From Roseburia sp. (GTDB lineage Bacteria > Bacteroidota > Bacteroidia > Bacteroidales > Bacteroidaceae), in the NCBI GenBank assembly GCA_023665185.1, contig JAMPEL010000002.1, positions 62,001 through 126,000 on the forward strand: a DNA stretch of 64,000 bases. The letters run 5' to 3'. The translations under genes were made by a program, and so were the position numbers. Shown in pieces: positions 1-9,397 of this stretch (its first letter is position 1; the number at the start of each line of letters is the position of its first letter). Under the pieces are notes generated by a model. It worked only from the letters and a program-made list of their open reading frames with translations, was not told the DNA's origin and did not search any database.

Positions 1-194
1 TCAAATCAGCACATCTGATTATAAAACGGCAGTGCTGTTTTGAGCTTTTATGCGCTATTCCAACTTTTGCTTTACAGACAAAAAAGAAAAGTCGGCAACA
101 AAATAAAAAACTGTCCGCTCTGTTCCCTGGCTTATCCCAAGCATAGGCATCAACATTGTGTGTTGGCACAAGTCTATAAACAACTTTATCATTA
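1..194. other. Left edge, no recognised gene
   Basis: No gene can be supported here. A minus-strand reading frame stays open from about 190 to the window edge, but the translation is rich in Cys, Phe and basic residues, matches no family I recognise, and has no clear start. It could be the end of a gene outside the window or a chance frame. Confidence 0.3.
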
Positions 195-216
195 ATGCCA
201 TATCACATTTTTTTTG

Positions 217-224
217 TACTTTTG
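217..224 (+). promoter_or_regulatory. Bacteroidetes -7 box for the EcoRI-type pair
   Basis: TACTTTTG matches the TAnnTTTG consensus of the primary sigma factor of Bacteroidetes. It lies 25 bp upstream of the ATG at 249, so the leader would be only about 15-20 nt. I see no good -33 TTTG at the usual distance. Confidence 0.5.
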
Positions 225-248
225 TACTCGAATGTAAGGATAAGAAAT

Positions 249-1085
249 ATGGCTAAAAAGAATCAGTCGAAACGGTTGACAGAACAACATAAAGAATCAA
301 AAGGTGTAGTCGGCATATTTGGAGAAGAAGCTAAATTGCATGATATGACAGTCGGAAAAATTTCTCATTTTGTTATTAAACAACTGGAGAAAGATTTCCC
401 TCAATTGTCGTTTCGGTATAGGACAAGTATAAAGAAATAAGAAATTAATGAGGCATTAAAGAAAATCGACCCTGAATTAGGGCAAACTCTTTTCGTGGAA
501 AATTCCAGCATCATTCCTGATGGAGGTATAATAGAAGTGAAAGATGATTATGGAAAATGGAGGATTATATTAGTGTCTGAAGCCAAGCATCAAGGAAAAG
601 ACATTGAAAATATAAAGAAAGGAATACTTGTCGGTAAGAATAACGACCAAGATTTGATGGCTGCGGGCAATGCTATAGAAAGGTCACATAAGAATATATC
701 AGAAATAGCCAATCTAATGTTGTCTGAATCTCATTTCCCGTATGTTTTATTTTTGGAAGGCTCTAATTTCCTGACTGAAACAATTTCGGTGGCAAGACCT
801 GATGGAAGAGTCGTTACATTAGAATATAATTCTGGAATGCTCAATAGGCTTGATAGATTGACTTCTGCAAATTACGGGATGCCTATCAATACTAATTTGT
901 GCAAGAATAAATTTGTAAAACACGAGGATAAAACAGTCATGCTTCAAGCAACCTCTATATATACACAAGGAGATGGGAGAAAATGGAATGTCCGGGAGAT
1001 GTTCGAGATAATGCTTGAAATTTCCAAAACTTCCCTTCAGACACTTGGTTGTGACATATTTAACCAGATAACTCAAAGCAAATAA
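249..1085 (+). pseudogene. ecoRIR: EcoRI-type type II restriction endonuclease, broken by one in-frame stop
   Basis: The frame starting at ATG 249 encodes a protein collinear with EcoRI (277 aa, recognises GAATTC). Reading through one TAA at 438-440 gives 278 codons and the EcoRI numbering is kept exactly: catalytic Asp91, Glu111 and Lys113 (PD...ExK fold), and recognition residues Glu144, Arg145 and Arg200 are all present. The stop replaces codon 64 (Thr in EcoRI as I recall it), directly after ...SIKK and before EINEALKK. There is no frameshift and the rest of the frame looks undamaged. A GTG at 495 could start a 196-residue C-terminal piece, but that would lack the N-terminal part of the EcoRI fold. 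I infer loss of restriction activity unless the stop is suppressed. The ATG at 195 was rejected because family similarity begins at MAKKNQ. The methylase follows 25 bp downstream on the same strand. Confidence 0.93.
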
Positions 1086-1110
1086 TTTTCAAATACGAGG
1101 TTGAATAGTA

Positions 1111-2103
1111 ATGGCAAGAAACGCGACAAATGAATTATTGCAAAAGGCTAAAAAAGCAAAAAGTGACGAGTTCTACACTCAGCTTATCGACATTGACAGA
1201 GAATTGCAATACTACAAGAAGCACTTTAAGGACAAAACTGTTTACTGTAACTGCGATGACCCTCAAACGAGTAACTTCTTCAAATATTTTGCTCTGAACT
1301 TCAAAGAATTGGGATTAAAAAGACTTATCGTCTCTTGCTACAAGGAACAGGCCATGGATTTGTTTAATCCAGAGCCTAATACGAATGGTTTCTTTTTTGA
1401 ATACACTGGTACGGAAGGAGAGAAAGAAAAGCCGGGATTGGCTGATGTCAGTTACTTTGCGGGAGATGGAGATTTCCGGAGTTCGGAAAGTATCCGCTTG
1501 TTGGAACAAGCAGATATAGTTGTGACCAATCCTCCATTTTCTTTGTTTAGAGAGTTTGTCGCTCAGTTGATAAAGTACAACAAGGAGTTTTTGATAATTG
1601 GAAACATCAATGCGATAACTTATAAGGAAATTTTTAATCTGATTAAAGATAATAAAGCTTGGTTGGGGATAAATCTTGGCAGAGGTATTTCTGGATTTAT
1701 TGTTCCTGAACACTATGAGCTTTATGGGACAGAAACTAAAATCGATGAATTTGGAAATAGAATAATATCTCCAAACAACTGTCTATGGTTGACAAACTTG
1801 GAAACACCTCAGCGTTGTGAGAGTATCACACTCACAAAAAAATATGCGGGAAACGAGAATATGTATCCCAAATACGATAATTGTGACGGAATTAATGTTG
1901 ATAAGACGCAAGATATTCCTCTTGATTATGCAGGATTGATGGGGGTGCCCATAACTTTTTTGCATAAGTTCAATCCCAATCAATTTGAAATAATCAGATT
2001 TAGAAAAGGAGATGATGATAGGGATTTGTCAATCAACGGAAAGTGCCCGTATTTCAGAATACTCATAAAAAATAAAGGATTATCTGTAGAGCATGAAAAA
2101 TAA
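1111..2103 (+). CDS. ecoRIM: EcoRI-type adenine DNA methyltransferase
   Basis: This 330-residue protein is a close homolog of M.EcoRI, which transfers a methyl group from S-adenosylmethionine to the second adenine of GAATTC and protects the DNA from the cognate nuclease. It begins MARNATN like M.EcoRI, has the adenine-methylase motif IV as N140-P-P-F, and keeps the M.EcoRI-type block GRGxSGFIVPEHYELYGTE and the end SINGKCPYFRILIKNK. It follows the endonuclease frame by 25 bp, the same order as in the EcoRI plasmid system. The frame is complete, so GAATTC methylation probably continues although the partner nuclease is interrupted. A nuclease lost before its methylase is expected, since loss of the methylase first would be lethal. 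Such a close relative of an enterobacterial plasmid system inside a Bacteroidales chromosome points to horizontal transfer. Confidence 0.95.
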   Translation: MARNATNELLQKAKKAKSDEFYTQLIDIDRELQYYKKHFKDKTVYCNCDDPQTSNFFKYFALNFKELGLKRLIVSCYKEQAMDLFNPEPNTNGFFFEYTGTEGEKEKPGLADVSYFAGDGDFRSSESIRLLEQADIVVTNPPFSLFREFVAQLIKYNKEFLIIGNINAITYKEIFNLIKDNKAWLGINLGRGISGFIVPEHYELYGTETKIDEFGNRIISPNNCLWLTNLETPQRCESITLTKKYAGNENMYPKYDNCDGINVDKTQDIPLDYAGLMGVPITFLHKFNPNQFEIIRFRKGDDDRDLSINGKCPYFRILIKNKGLSVEHEK

Positions 2104-2164
2104 GAATATGGTGGTCGCACAAAGAGCAGTGTGTGTATTGTCGTTCTAATAACTTGGTTATTCT

Positions 2165-2195
2165 TTTGCCGTGCGTCTTATTTTTCTTATCTTTG
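2165..2195 (+). promoter_or_regulatory. Promoter of the polysaccharide operon
   Basis: TTTG at 2165-2168, a 19-bp spacer, and TATCTTTG at 2188-2195 form a full-consensus Bacteroidetes promoter. Transcription should start near 2202, about 200 nt before the first gene at 2399. Confidence 0.7.
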
Positions 2196-2201
2196 CGTCA
2201 T

Positions 2202-2398
2202 TAATGACGATTTAGTTCTCCGAATGTTTGGTTTTGGTACCGACAAACGGAGAATATTTGTGAATAAGCCATAGCCCTTGATTCTTTACTGTGATTTCTT
2301 CAGTATTGTTTTGCAAGGATTTTTATGCTGTCGAATCACAATAAAAAAAGACATAAATCGTTTTAGTAAATACTAAAAATGACAGAAGAACTATAATA
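2202..2398 (+). promoter_or_regulatory. Structured leader of the polysaccharide operon
   Basis: This untranslated leader is unusually long for the region. It can fold into a hairpin with arms TTCTCCG (2216-2222) and CGGAGAA (2248-2254), extended after a 4-nt bulge by TTTG/CAAA (2227-2230 and 2244-2247). No U-run follows, so it is not a simple terminator. Capsule operons of Bacteroides often carry a leader acted on by an UpxY/NusG-type antiterminator. No such gene lies here, so control by a distant factor is only a possibility. Confidence 0.4.
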
Positions 2399-3028
2399 AT
2401 GAAAGAATCAATGGATACAAAGAACATTGACGGAATGAACTCTGTGGAGAGATGCCTGAAGCGTACAGGGGATCTTGTGGGTGCTTTTTTACTGTTGATT
2501 TTGTTCTCACCGGTATTTCTTGTCATATATATCGTGCAAAAGATAGAAAATAAGGGACCTGTTATTTTTAAGCAAGAACGAATAGGCAAAGGTGGAAAGC
2601 CTTTTAAGATATTGAAATTCCGTACAATGCAGATTGAAGCAGAACAGGATGGTGTGCCACGGCTTGCTACAGAGGGCGACAAGCGTATTGACAAATCCGG
2701 ACTTTTTTTGCGGGAACACCATCTTGATGAACTTCCTCAATTATGGAATGTACTTGTCGGGGACATGTCTTTTGTGGGATACCGCCCGGAACGCCTGTAT
2801 TTCATTACGCAGATAATGGAGCATAATCCTGATTATGCTTTGCTTTTTGTAAGTCGTCCGGGAGTGACGTCGAATGCGACTTTGCATAACGGATATACGG
2901 ACACGATGGAAAAAATGCTATTGCGTCTTGATATGGACCTTGACTATTTGCGTCGTCGCTCGATTGGGCTTGACATTAAAATAATTGTTGAAACAGCTTT
3001 CTCCATTATTGGAGGCAAAAAGTTCTAA
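2399..3028 (+). CDS. Initiating phosphoglycosyltransferase (PglC/WcaJ C-terminal type)
   Basis: The 209-residue protein has the bacterial sugar transferase fold of small monotopic phosphoglycosyltransferases, which move a sugar-1-phosphate from a nucleotide sugar to undecaprenyl phosphate at the inner membrane. Visible hallmarks are the membrane helix at about 24-45, the KxxLKFRTM motif near 75, the catalytic Asp-Glu pair in LDELPQLWN, and the VGYRPE segment corresponding to VGPRPE. It lacks the N-terminal transmembrane and Rossmann part of full WcaJ, so it is the minimal form. It is the first gene of the operon and likely starts the repeat unit. ATG 2399 is used; ATG 2411 is an alternative. 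The next gene begins 13 bp after its stop. Confidence 0.9.
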   Translation: MKESMDTKNIDGMNSVERCLKRTGDLVGAFLLLILFSPVFLVIYIVQKIENKGPVIFKQERIGKGGKPFKILKFRTMQIEAEQDGVPRLATEGDKRIDKSGLFLREHHLDELPQLWNVLVGDMSFVGYRPERLYFITQIMEHNPDYALLFVSRPGVTSNATLHNGYTDTMEKMLLRLDMDLDYLRRRSIGLDIKIIVETAFSIIGGKKF

Positions 3029-3040
3029 TATTTTTGAAAC

Positions 3041-5587
3041 ATGATTAGAAGAATATTATTTTTATTGACATTGTGTTGGTCTGTGCAGATGATTTGGGCG
3101 CAGACTATGACTGATGAGCAGGTAATACGTTATGTGACAGAGCAGCGTGAGAAAGGTGCGGACCAGAACGCTATCGTAAGCCAGCTTCTGAAGAAAGGAT
3201 GCACTGTGGATCAAATCAGACGTATTAGAAAGAAATACCAGGCGCAGCAGGAGCAGCTTGGAGCTTTGGATATTACGGGAGAGGGAGCTTCTAAAAGCAA
3301 AAGTCGTTTGCGTACAGAGCAACAGATTAAAGAGGAGAAGAGCAGACAGCAGAACAATTATATGGTACGTTCGGCAATACGTGGAAAGGATGGCTTGGGC
3401 GGAATGTCGTATGATGAGCGTAAGCAGGGAATGAATGACGAAATCGGATTCATGGATATTGACTCGCTTATTTATTACCGTAATATGTTTTATGATGAGA
3501 GTGAGGTGTTCGGACACAATATTTTCAATAACCAGATGCTTACTTTCGAACCAAATATGAATATGCCTACTCCGGAAAACTATATTCTTGGAGCGGGGGA
3601 TAATGTGATTATAGATGTATGGGGAAGCTCGCAACAGACTTTTGAGGATGTGGTTTCTCCGGACGGAACAGTTACCATTGAGGGTGTCGGTCCTGTGAAA
3701 CTGGCGGGCAAGACTGTCAAGGAGGCAAACACATATATAAAAGGTGTGCTTGGACAGTTCTATTCTTCTTCGCAAGTGAATCTTACTGTGGGTGAGACGC
3801 GTTCTGTACAGGTTCAGGTTATGGGAGAAGTTGTAGCTCCGGGAACATATACTTTGAGTGCGCTCTCTTCAGCTTTCAATGCCATGTATGCTGCCGGAGG
3901 TATTAATGATATTGGTACCTTGCGTGATATAAAGGTTTATAGAAAGGGCAGGCTGATTTCAACTATTGACATATATGATTATATATTTAATGGCAATTCC
4001 AAAGGTGATGTGCGTTTGCAGGACAATGATGTGATTGTGGTGGGCACATACGACTGCCTTGTCAACATCAGAGGTAAGGTGAAGCGTCCGATGTTCTATG
4101 AGATGAAGAAGAATGAAAGTGTGGCTTCTATTCTCAGCTATGCCGGCGGATTTACCGGAGATGCTTATCGGAAGAATGTGCGCCTTATCCGTAAAAGCGG
4201 AAGCGAGTATTCCATACATACGGTGGAGGAGTTTGAAATGAACGGTTTTATGCTTGATGATGGAGATTCCATATTTGTGGACAGCGTAATTCCTCGTTTC
4301 TCCAATATGGTGGAAGTTCGTGGTGCTGTGTTCCATCCGGGAATGTTCCAGATGAATGGCAGTATCAATACGGTGCGTGAGCTTGTGAATGCGGCGGAGG
4401 GATTGAGAGAAGATGCTTTTCTTGCCCGTGCGGTGATGCACCGTCGCAAAGAGGACTTGACTCTGGAGGTGCTTCCTGTGGATATACAAGGACTTATGAA
4501 TGGCACTGTGGCTGATATACCTCTCCGAAAGGACGATGTGCTTTTTATACCGAGCAAGCTGGACATGCAAGGGGAGCAGACTGTAAAGATTGGAGGCGAG
4601 GTGAATTATCCGGGTACTTATATGTATGCCGACAATACCTCGCTGGAAGATATAGTGTTGCAGGCAGGCGGTCTTACAGATGCTGCGTCAATGGTTAAGG
4701 TGGATGTGTACAGACGTATTGTTGATGCTAAGGCAAAGGAAGAGTCTGCTTCTTTAATTGAGACTTTCTCTTTCGGCTTGAAGGACGGGTTTGTCATAGA
4801 CGGAGACCCCGGATTTATTCTGAAACCTTTTGACGAGGTGGTTGTACGTAAGAGTCCGACTTATACAGAACAGCAGAATGTGTCTGTTGAAGGTGCAGTC
4901 AATTTTATGGGAGATTATGCCATGTCGAACAAGAACTTTCATTTGAGCGACCTTGTAAATATGGCAGGAGGATTGTCTGCCGTGGCATATTCTAAAGGTG
5001 CGCGTTTGGAGCGTCGTATGACAGAGGAGGAACGTTTGCAGCGTGAGAATACTCTGCGTACTTCACAGATTGCTTTGTATGAAGAAAGTATGAGCAGTGA
5101 GAAGAATTTTGATTTCAACCGTGCTGACACATTGCTGAATATGAAACTGGATTTGGGCAACACATATCCGGTGGCAATTAATCTGGACAAGGCAATGGCT
5201 GATCCGGGTGGTATAGATGACATTACTTTGCGTGAGGGAGACAGGCTTGTTGTGCCGCAATATACGAATACGGTAAAGGTGAGCGGTGATGTCATGTATC
5301 CTATCTCAATGAATTATAAGGAAGGAGAGTCGCTCAATTACTACATAAAGCGTGCCGGAGGATATGGAGACCGTGCCCGCAAGAGCCGTGTGTATGCTGT
5401 ATATATGAATGGCTCGGTAGAGCTTATCAGTCACCATTCAAGCAAGGCTATACAACCGGGATGTGAGATTGTAGTCCCTTCTAAGCAGAACAAGAGTAAA
5501 ATGTCTACGGCCGAAGTGATGAGTATCGGTACTTCTGCTACATCTGTAGCCACAATGATTATTACTGTCGCTAATATTTTGAAGTAA
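3041..5587 (+). CDS. wza: Wza-type outer membrane polysaccharide export protein with several SLBB domains
   Basis: A signal peptide of about 20 residues ends at WAQ. A Gln/Lys-rich helical segment (about 22-130) follows, then the polysaccharide export domain starting at YILGAGDNVIIDVWG (about 182), and a series of SLBB (beta-grasp) domains up to about 800, recognisable from repeated V.G.V..PG.Y......L...V..AGG patterns. A hydrophobic stretch lies at the very C-terminus. At 848 residues it is much longer than E. coli Wza (379) but normal for the multi-SLBB Bacteroidetes form. It should form the periplasmic and outer-membrane channel for the polymer. It sits between the initiating transferase and the co-polymerase, 10 bp before the latter. 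Confidence 0.92.
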   Translation: MIRRILFLLTLCWSVQMIWAQTMTDEQVIRYVTEQREKGADQNAIVSQLLKKGCTVDQIRRIRKKYQAQQEQLGALDITGEGASKSKSRLRTEQQIKEEKSRQQNNYMVRSAIRGKDGLGGMSYDERKQGMNDEIGFMDIDSLIYYRNMFYDESEVFGHNIFNNQMLTFEPNMNMPTPENYILGAGDNVIIDVWGSSQQTFEDVVSPDGTVTIEGVGPVKLAGKTVKEANTYIKGVLGQFYSSSQVNLTVGETRSVQVQVMGEVVAPGTYTLSALSSAFNAMYAAGGINDIGTLRDIKVYRKGRLISTIDIYDYIFNGNSKGDVRLQDNDVIVVGTYDCLVNIRGKVKRPMFYEMKKNESVASILSYAGGFTGDAYRKNVRLIRKSGSEYSIHTVEEFEMNGFMLDDGDSIFVDSVIPRFSNMVEVRGAVFHPGMFQMNGSINTVRELVNAAEGLREDAFLARAVMHRRKEDLTLEVLPVDIQGLMNGTVADIPLRKDDVLFIPSKLDMQGEQTVKIGGEVNYPGTYMYADNTSLEDIVLQAGGLTDAASMVKVDVYRRIVDAKAKEESASLIETFSFGLKDGFVIDGDPGFILKPFDEVVVRKSPTYTEQQNVSVEGAVNFMGDYAMSNKNFHLSDLVNMAGGLSAVAYSKGARLERRMTEEERLQRENTLRTSQIALYEESMSSEKNFDFNRADTLLNMKLDLGNTYPVAINLDKAMADPGGIDDITLREGDRLVVPQYTNTVKVSGDVMYPISMNYKEGESLNYYIKRAGGYGDRARKSRVYAVYMNGSVELISHHSSKAIQPGCEIVVPSKQNKSKMSTAEVMSIGTSATSVATMIITVANILK

Positions 5588-5597
5588 ATTATAAAAT

Positions 5598-6662
5598 ATG
5601 GATAACTCTCAACGTAATAATATGGATATTATCAGTCTGTTTCTTCTCTTGTGGAATTTTCGTGCTTTGATTATAAAGAATTGTATAATAGCCTTTTTTT
5701 TGGCTGTTATTATAGCTTTTAGTATTCCAAAGGAATATAAATCAGAAGTTGTTGTAGCTCCTGAATTATCTGTTGGTGAGTCTGGCTTAGTTGGTAGTTT
5801 GGGATCATTGGCACAGATGGCGGGTGTTGATTTAGGCGGATTGTCTGGAAATGAGGCTATTTATCCTGATCTGTATCCGGCGATAGTTTCTTCAACTCCT
5901 TTCTTAATTGATATGTTAAGTTTGCATGTTGAAAGTAAGGATGGGGATATAAAAACTGATATGTATGATTATTTGACTTGTCATCAAAAAACTCCATGGT
6001 GGAGTGTGCCTTTCAGATTCATTAAAAACTTATTCAAAAAAAGAGATACTTCCGAGAATGGTTTAAGTATATATGAAGTAAGCTCAACACATCTTACTCG
6101 TGAACAGATATTGCTTCTGGAAAGTTTTTCTTCTATGCTGGATGTAGATTTGGATAAGACAACTAGTCTTATTACGGTTAGTGCAACAATGCAAGATCCG
6201 TTGATTGCAGCAACAGTTGCACAAGCTGTCGCTAATAAATTGCAATTGTATGTAGATAAATATCATACGGCAAAAGAACGTGAGAATGTTGTATATCTTG
6301 AGAATTTGTACAAAGAGTCCAAAGAAAAATACCAAAAACTACAGGTTGAGTACACTTCTTATACAGATTCTCACCTGAACCCTTTTCTTGCAACAGTAAA
6401 GGCTAAACAAACTGATTTGGAAAATGAGATGCAATTGGCATATTCTGTATATACGCAGGTGTTACAACAGTTGGAAGCTGCAAATGCAAAGCTACAAGAA
6501 AAGAAACCTATTATGGTTGTTATACAACCCGCAATGTCACCTATAAAAGCTTCTTCGCCAAAGAAAATGGCTTTGGCATTAGCTTTTGTGTTTTTGGCTG
6601 CATTTGGAACTTCCGCATGGATTATTGTGAAAGAAAAGTTGATGCGATTGAAAACTGTATAA
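5598..6662 (+). CDS. Wzz-family polysaccharide co-polymerase without kinase domain
   Basis: This 354-residue protein has the co-polymerase layout: a short cytoplasmic N-terminus, a first membrane helix at about 24-44, a long periplasmic region with coiled-coil helices (about 225-310), and a second membrane helix at about 327-346 preceded by the proline-containing segment PAMSPIKASSPKK. It ends shortly after the second helix, so there is no BY-kinase domain. The family sets polymer chain length with Wzy and contacts Wza. The separate full-length Wzc at 45844-48348 may supply tyrosine-kinase activity or belong to another system. Wza lies just upstream and the polymerase 66 bp downstream. Confidence 0.85.
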   Translation: MDNSQRNNMDIISLFLLLWNFRALIIKNCIIAFFLAVIIAFSIPKEYKSEVVVAPELSVGESGLVGSLGSLAQMAGVDLGGLSGNEAIYPDLYPAIVSSTPFLIDMLSLHVESKDGDIKTDMYDYLTCHQKTPWWSVPFRFIKNLFKKRDTSENGLSIYEVSSTHLTREQILLLESFSSMLDVDLDKTTSLITVSATMQDPLIAATVAQAVANKLQLYVDKYHTAKERENVVYLENLYKESKEKYQKLQVEYTSYTDSHLNPFLATVKAKQTDLENEMQLAYSVYTQVLQQLEAANAKLQEKKPIMVVIQPAMSPIKASSPKKMALALAFVFLAAFGTSAWIIVKEKLMRLKTV

Positions 6663-6728
6663 TTTGTAAAGAAGGCATTAGATAATTTTGTGGTATTTTT
6701 GTGAAGTTAGTATAATAAAGGCAGCATA

Positions 6729-7973
6729 ATGGATTTTTTCTTGGACACAGTTATTTTTTCTGCATTTTTAGTGGAAGTATTAGTTCTGTTGTATTTGGAA
6801 TTGAAGACTTGGGATACTTTGTACACCCCTCTAACTTTCTTGATGTTGCCATATACAGTTGTCCTATTTATAACTATCTGTATTGCAGGTAATTTCGCTT
6901 TTGTAGACTTTTATTATCCAAGTATACTTATCTGGCTTGTAGGATTACCTTGTTTTGCTGTACCAAGTTATATTTTGGGAGGAATATTAACAAAATATTC
7001 ACGAAGGAAGAAAAGTAATATTACTACAACAGCTTTTCCTAAGGCAATAGTTCTCATTGCGACAATTGTGTGTTTGTTGATGATATATCGTTTTCGACAA
7101 GTTTTGGCTTCTTCTACAGCTTTTGTCGGTTCTGATGATTTTGCAGAAGATTTTAGCGGACATGGAGTTTGGGCTCATATCCGCCAACTGTCAATCCCCA
7201 TATTGATGTTGTGCATTTATTTTGTAAATAGACGTAGATGGTGGCTTTGGCTTTTCATTCTAATATTACTAGGAGTTAATTTTATAAATCAGGTGAAAGG
7301 AACCATTGTTATTGCTGTCGTTGCCAGCTTGTCACTTCGCCTGTATTCAGGAAAGACTAAGTTGAGTTTGAAGTTAATACTTATAACTTTATTGGGTGGA
7401 GTGGCTTTATTCTTTATTTCATATATGGCATTACCTCTTTTGGGAAAAGGAGAAGGTGAGGTGACAGACCAATTGGTTGAATTTGTATTTGAGATTTTTG
7501 GTCATTATTTTACGAGCGGTATATTAGGGCTTAGTGAAGATATGAAACATGGTTTTCCTGATGAAAATGGTTTTGAATACATTGTGTCTCCTTTGGTCAA
7601 TATATATAATCAGTTGAGTGGAGATGATGAAATTCTTTCTCCTGTAAATCCTGTATTTTTTTATACATGCCATCGACAAACGAATGTGAGAACCTTCTTC
7701 GGTACGTTATATATATATTCTAATTGTATCCAATTTATTGTTTATACGTTGTTTCTGAGTACTTTAATGTACATGATAAAAATATTTACAATAAAATATA
7801 GTAATATTTTTATTTATATCATATATTTCTATGAATGCGCTTTGTTGGCAATGGGATGGTTTGAATTTTATTTCTTCCATCTGGCAGCTTTGGAAATTCC
7901 CATTTTGTCTTTATTGTTACTTTGTTTTGTTTCATTGAAATTAAAAAAGGAAGAGTCTTTATGGGTCAAATAA
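6729..7973 (+). CDS. wzy: Wzy-type polysaccharide polymerase
   Basis: The 414-residue protein is almost entirely hydrophobic, with about ten to twelve predicted membrane helices and a larger soluble loop at about 235-310. It resembles oligosaccharide repeat-unit polymerases, including the segment NFINQVKGTIVIAVVASL near the middle. These enzymes join undecaprenyl-linked repeat units in the periplasm. Sequence conservation in this family is low, so the call rests on topology plus position between the co-polymerase and the flippase. Its stop overlaps the start of the flippase by 13 bp, indicating translational coupling. Confidence 0.8.
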   Translation: MDFFLDTVIFSAFLVEVLVLLYLELKTWDTLYTPLTFLMLPYTVVLFITICIAGNFAFVDFYYPSILIWLVGLPCFAVPSYILGGILTKYSRRKKSNITTTAFPKAIVLIATIVCLLMIYRFRQVLASSTAFVGSDDFAEDFSGHGVWAHIRQLSIPILMLCIYFVNRRRWWLWLFILILLGVNFINQVKGTIVIAVVASLSLRLYSGKTKLSLKLILITLLGGVALFFISYMALPLLGKGEGEVTDQLVEFVFEIFGHYFTSGILGLSEDMKHGFPDENGFEYIVSPLVNIYNQLSGDDEILSPVNPVFFYTCHRQTNVRTFFGTLYIYSNCIQFIVYTLFLSTLMYMIKIFTIKYSNIFIYIIYFYECALLAMGWFEFYFFHLAALEIPILSLLLLCFVSLKLKKEESLWVK

Positions 7974-9397
7974 AAAAGAATATTGTGTACAGTACTATTC
8001 TTACATTTAGTACTTATCTTGTACCGTTATTTGTATTTCCTTATATATCCCGAGTCTTGGGACCTGCTTATATTGGTGCTATTGATACTGTAGAGTATAT
8101 CATAGATTTTTGTGTGTTATGTTCTATGATGGGACTTACAACTTTTGGGATAAGAGAGATTGCCAAGAATAGAGATAATCCAGTCTTTTTAAGACAGACA
8201 TTTACAAATCTGTTTTTTCTTAATGTTGTAACGACAATAATAATATTGTTGTTGCTTGGTATATTGATGGTATGCTCCTCTTTTTTTGCAGAGCGTAAGA
8301 CTTTGTTGTTTATAGGTGGACTTAAAGTTATAGCTAATCTTTTTTGGATTGAATGGTTTTTTAAGGGCATGGAAAACTTCAAATATATTACTTTGCGTTC
8401 CGTAGCAATAAGATGTTTGTTTATACTTTCGGTTTTTTTGTTTATTCATGAGCAGGTGGACTATATTTTGTATTATGTTTTATGGGTATCTGTATATATA
8501 TTGAATGCGGTATGTAATTGGACATATAAAAGAAAATATGTAAAGTTACAGTTTAATAATATCAGTTTAAAACATTATGCAAAACCTTTCTTCTTGTTGG
8601 GACTATTTGCTTTCTTTAGTGCTGTATATACGCAGCTGAATGTTCCTATTTTGCGATTGCTAAGTGGGAATGATAGTCAGGTTGCCTACTTTACGACATC
8701 TGTTAGGCTTTATAAAGTGATTATAGCCTTGTTTTCAACTTTGACAGGGGTTATGATTCCTCGTATAAGCATTTTAGTGAAAGAAAGAAGGTTTGCTGAA
8801 ATACATGAACTTGTTGGAAAGACTTTTAAGTTGTTATTCTTTTTTTCCCTTCCTGTAATAGTTTATATAGAGTTTTTTGCAGTAGATGTGGTTCGGATTT
8901 TTGCGGGGGAGAATTTTGATGGAGCCGTTGTGCCAATGCGCATTGCTATGTTCATGTTGTTAATTGTGGGAACAGAGCAGATATTTATATTACAATTGCT
9001 GATACCTCTTCGTAAGGACAAAGAAATTGTTTATGCTGCGATAGCGGGAATGATTCTTTGCTTGGTCGTTTCATTGTTTCTAGTCAAACAGTTCCAAAGT
9101 ATAGGTTCTGTTATTGTATGGATGCTTTCTGAACTAACAGTTTTATCAATATCTTCATTTTGGGTAAAGAAATACTTAAATGTATCTTTCCCATTTAAAA
9201 TGTTGGTAAATTCAGTTTTTGTATCTGTGCCTTATGTACTGATAGGTTTGTTGTCAAATATGCTTATTATCAATTCTATTATTAAATTAATTGTTTGTGG
9301 AGTTGCATTTGTAGTTTATGCTTTATTCTTAGAATATAAGTTCTATAAATTAGGAATGGTCGTAAAACTAAAGAGTAAATTAATGGTACTTTCCTAA
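7961..9397 (+). CDS. wzx: Wzx-type oligosaccharide flippase
   Basis: The 478-residue protein has the multi-helix layout of the polysaccharide transporter (PST/MATE-like) family, starting with the typical KNIVYSTILTFSTYLVPLFVFPYISRVLG-type N-terminus. It would flip the lipid-linked repeat unit across the inner membrane. ATG 7961 is preferred over the upstream in-frame ATG at 7922 because family similarity begins at about MGQIKKN and the upstream codons overlap the polymerase. Its 3' end overlaps the 3' end of the convergent glycosyltransferase gene by 18 bp, so the co-directional operon ends here. Confidence 0.88.
   Translation: MGQIKKNIVYSTILTFSTYLVPLFVFPYISRVLGPAYIGAIDTVEYIIDFCVLCSMMGLTTFGIREIAKNRDNPVFLRQTFTNLFFLNVVTTIIILLLLGILMVCSSFFAERKTLLFIGGLKVIANLFWIEWFFKGMENFKYITLRSVAIRCLFILSVFLFIHEQVDYILYYVLWVSVYILNAVCNWTYKRKYVKLQFNNISLKHYAKPFFLLGLFAFFSAVYTQLNVPILRLLSGNDSQVAYFTTSVRLYKVIIALFSTLTGVMIPRISILVKERRFAEIHELVGKTFKLLFFFSLPVIVYIEFFAVDVVRIFAGENFDGAVVPMRIAMFMLLIVGTEQIFILQLLIPLRKDKEIVYAAIAGMILCLVVSLFLVKQFQSIGSVIVWMLSELTVLSISSFWVKKYLNVSFPFKMLVNSVFVSVPYVLIGLLSNMLIINSIIKLIVCGVAFVVYALFLEYKFYKLGMVVKLKSKLMVLS

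Noticed and set aside
438..440. Stop codon read as an unusual amino acid in the EcoRI homolog
   Set aside because: The codon is TAA, not TGA or TAG as used for selenocysteine or pyrrolysine, and other genes in the window use TAA as a normal stop.
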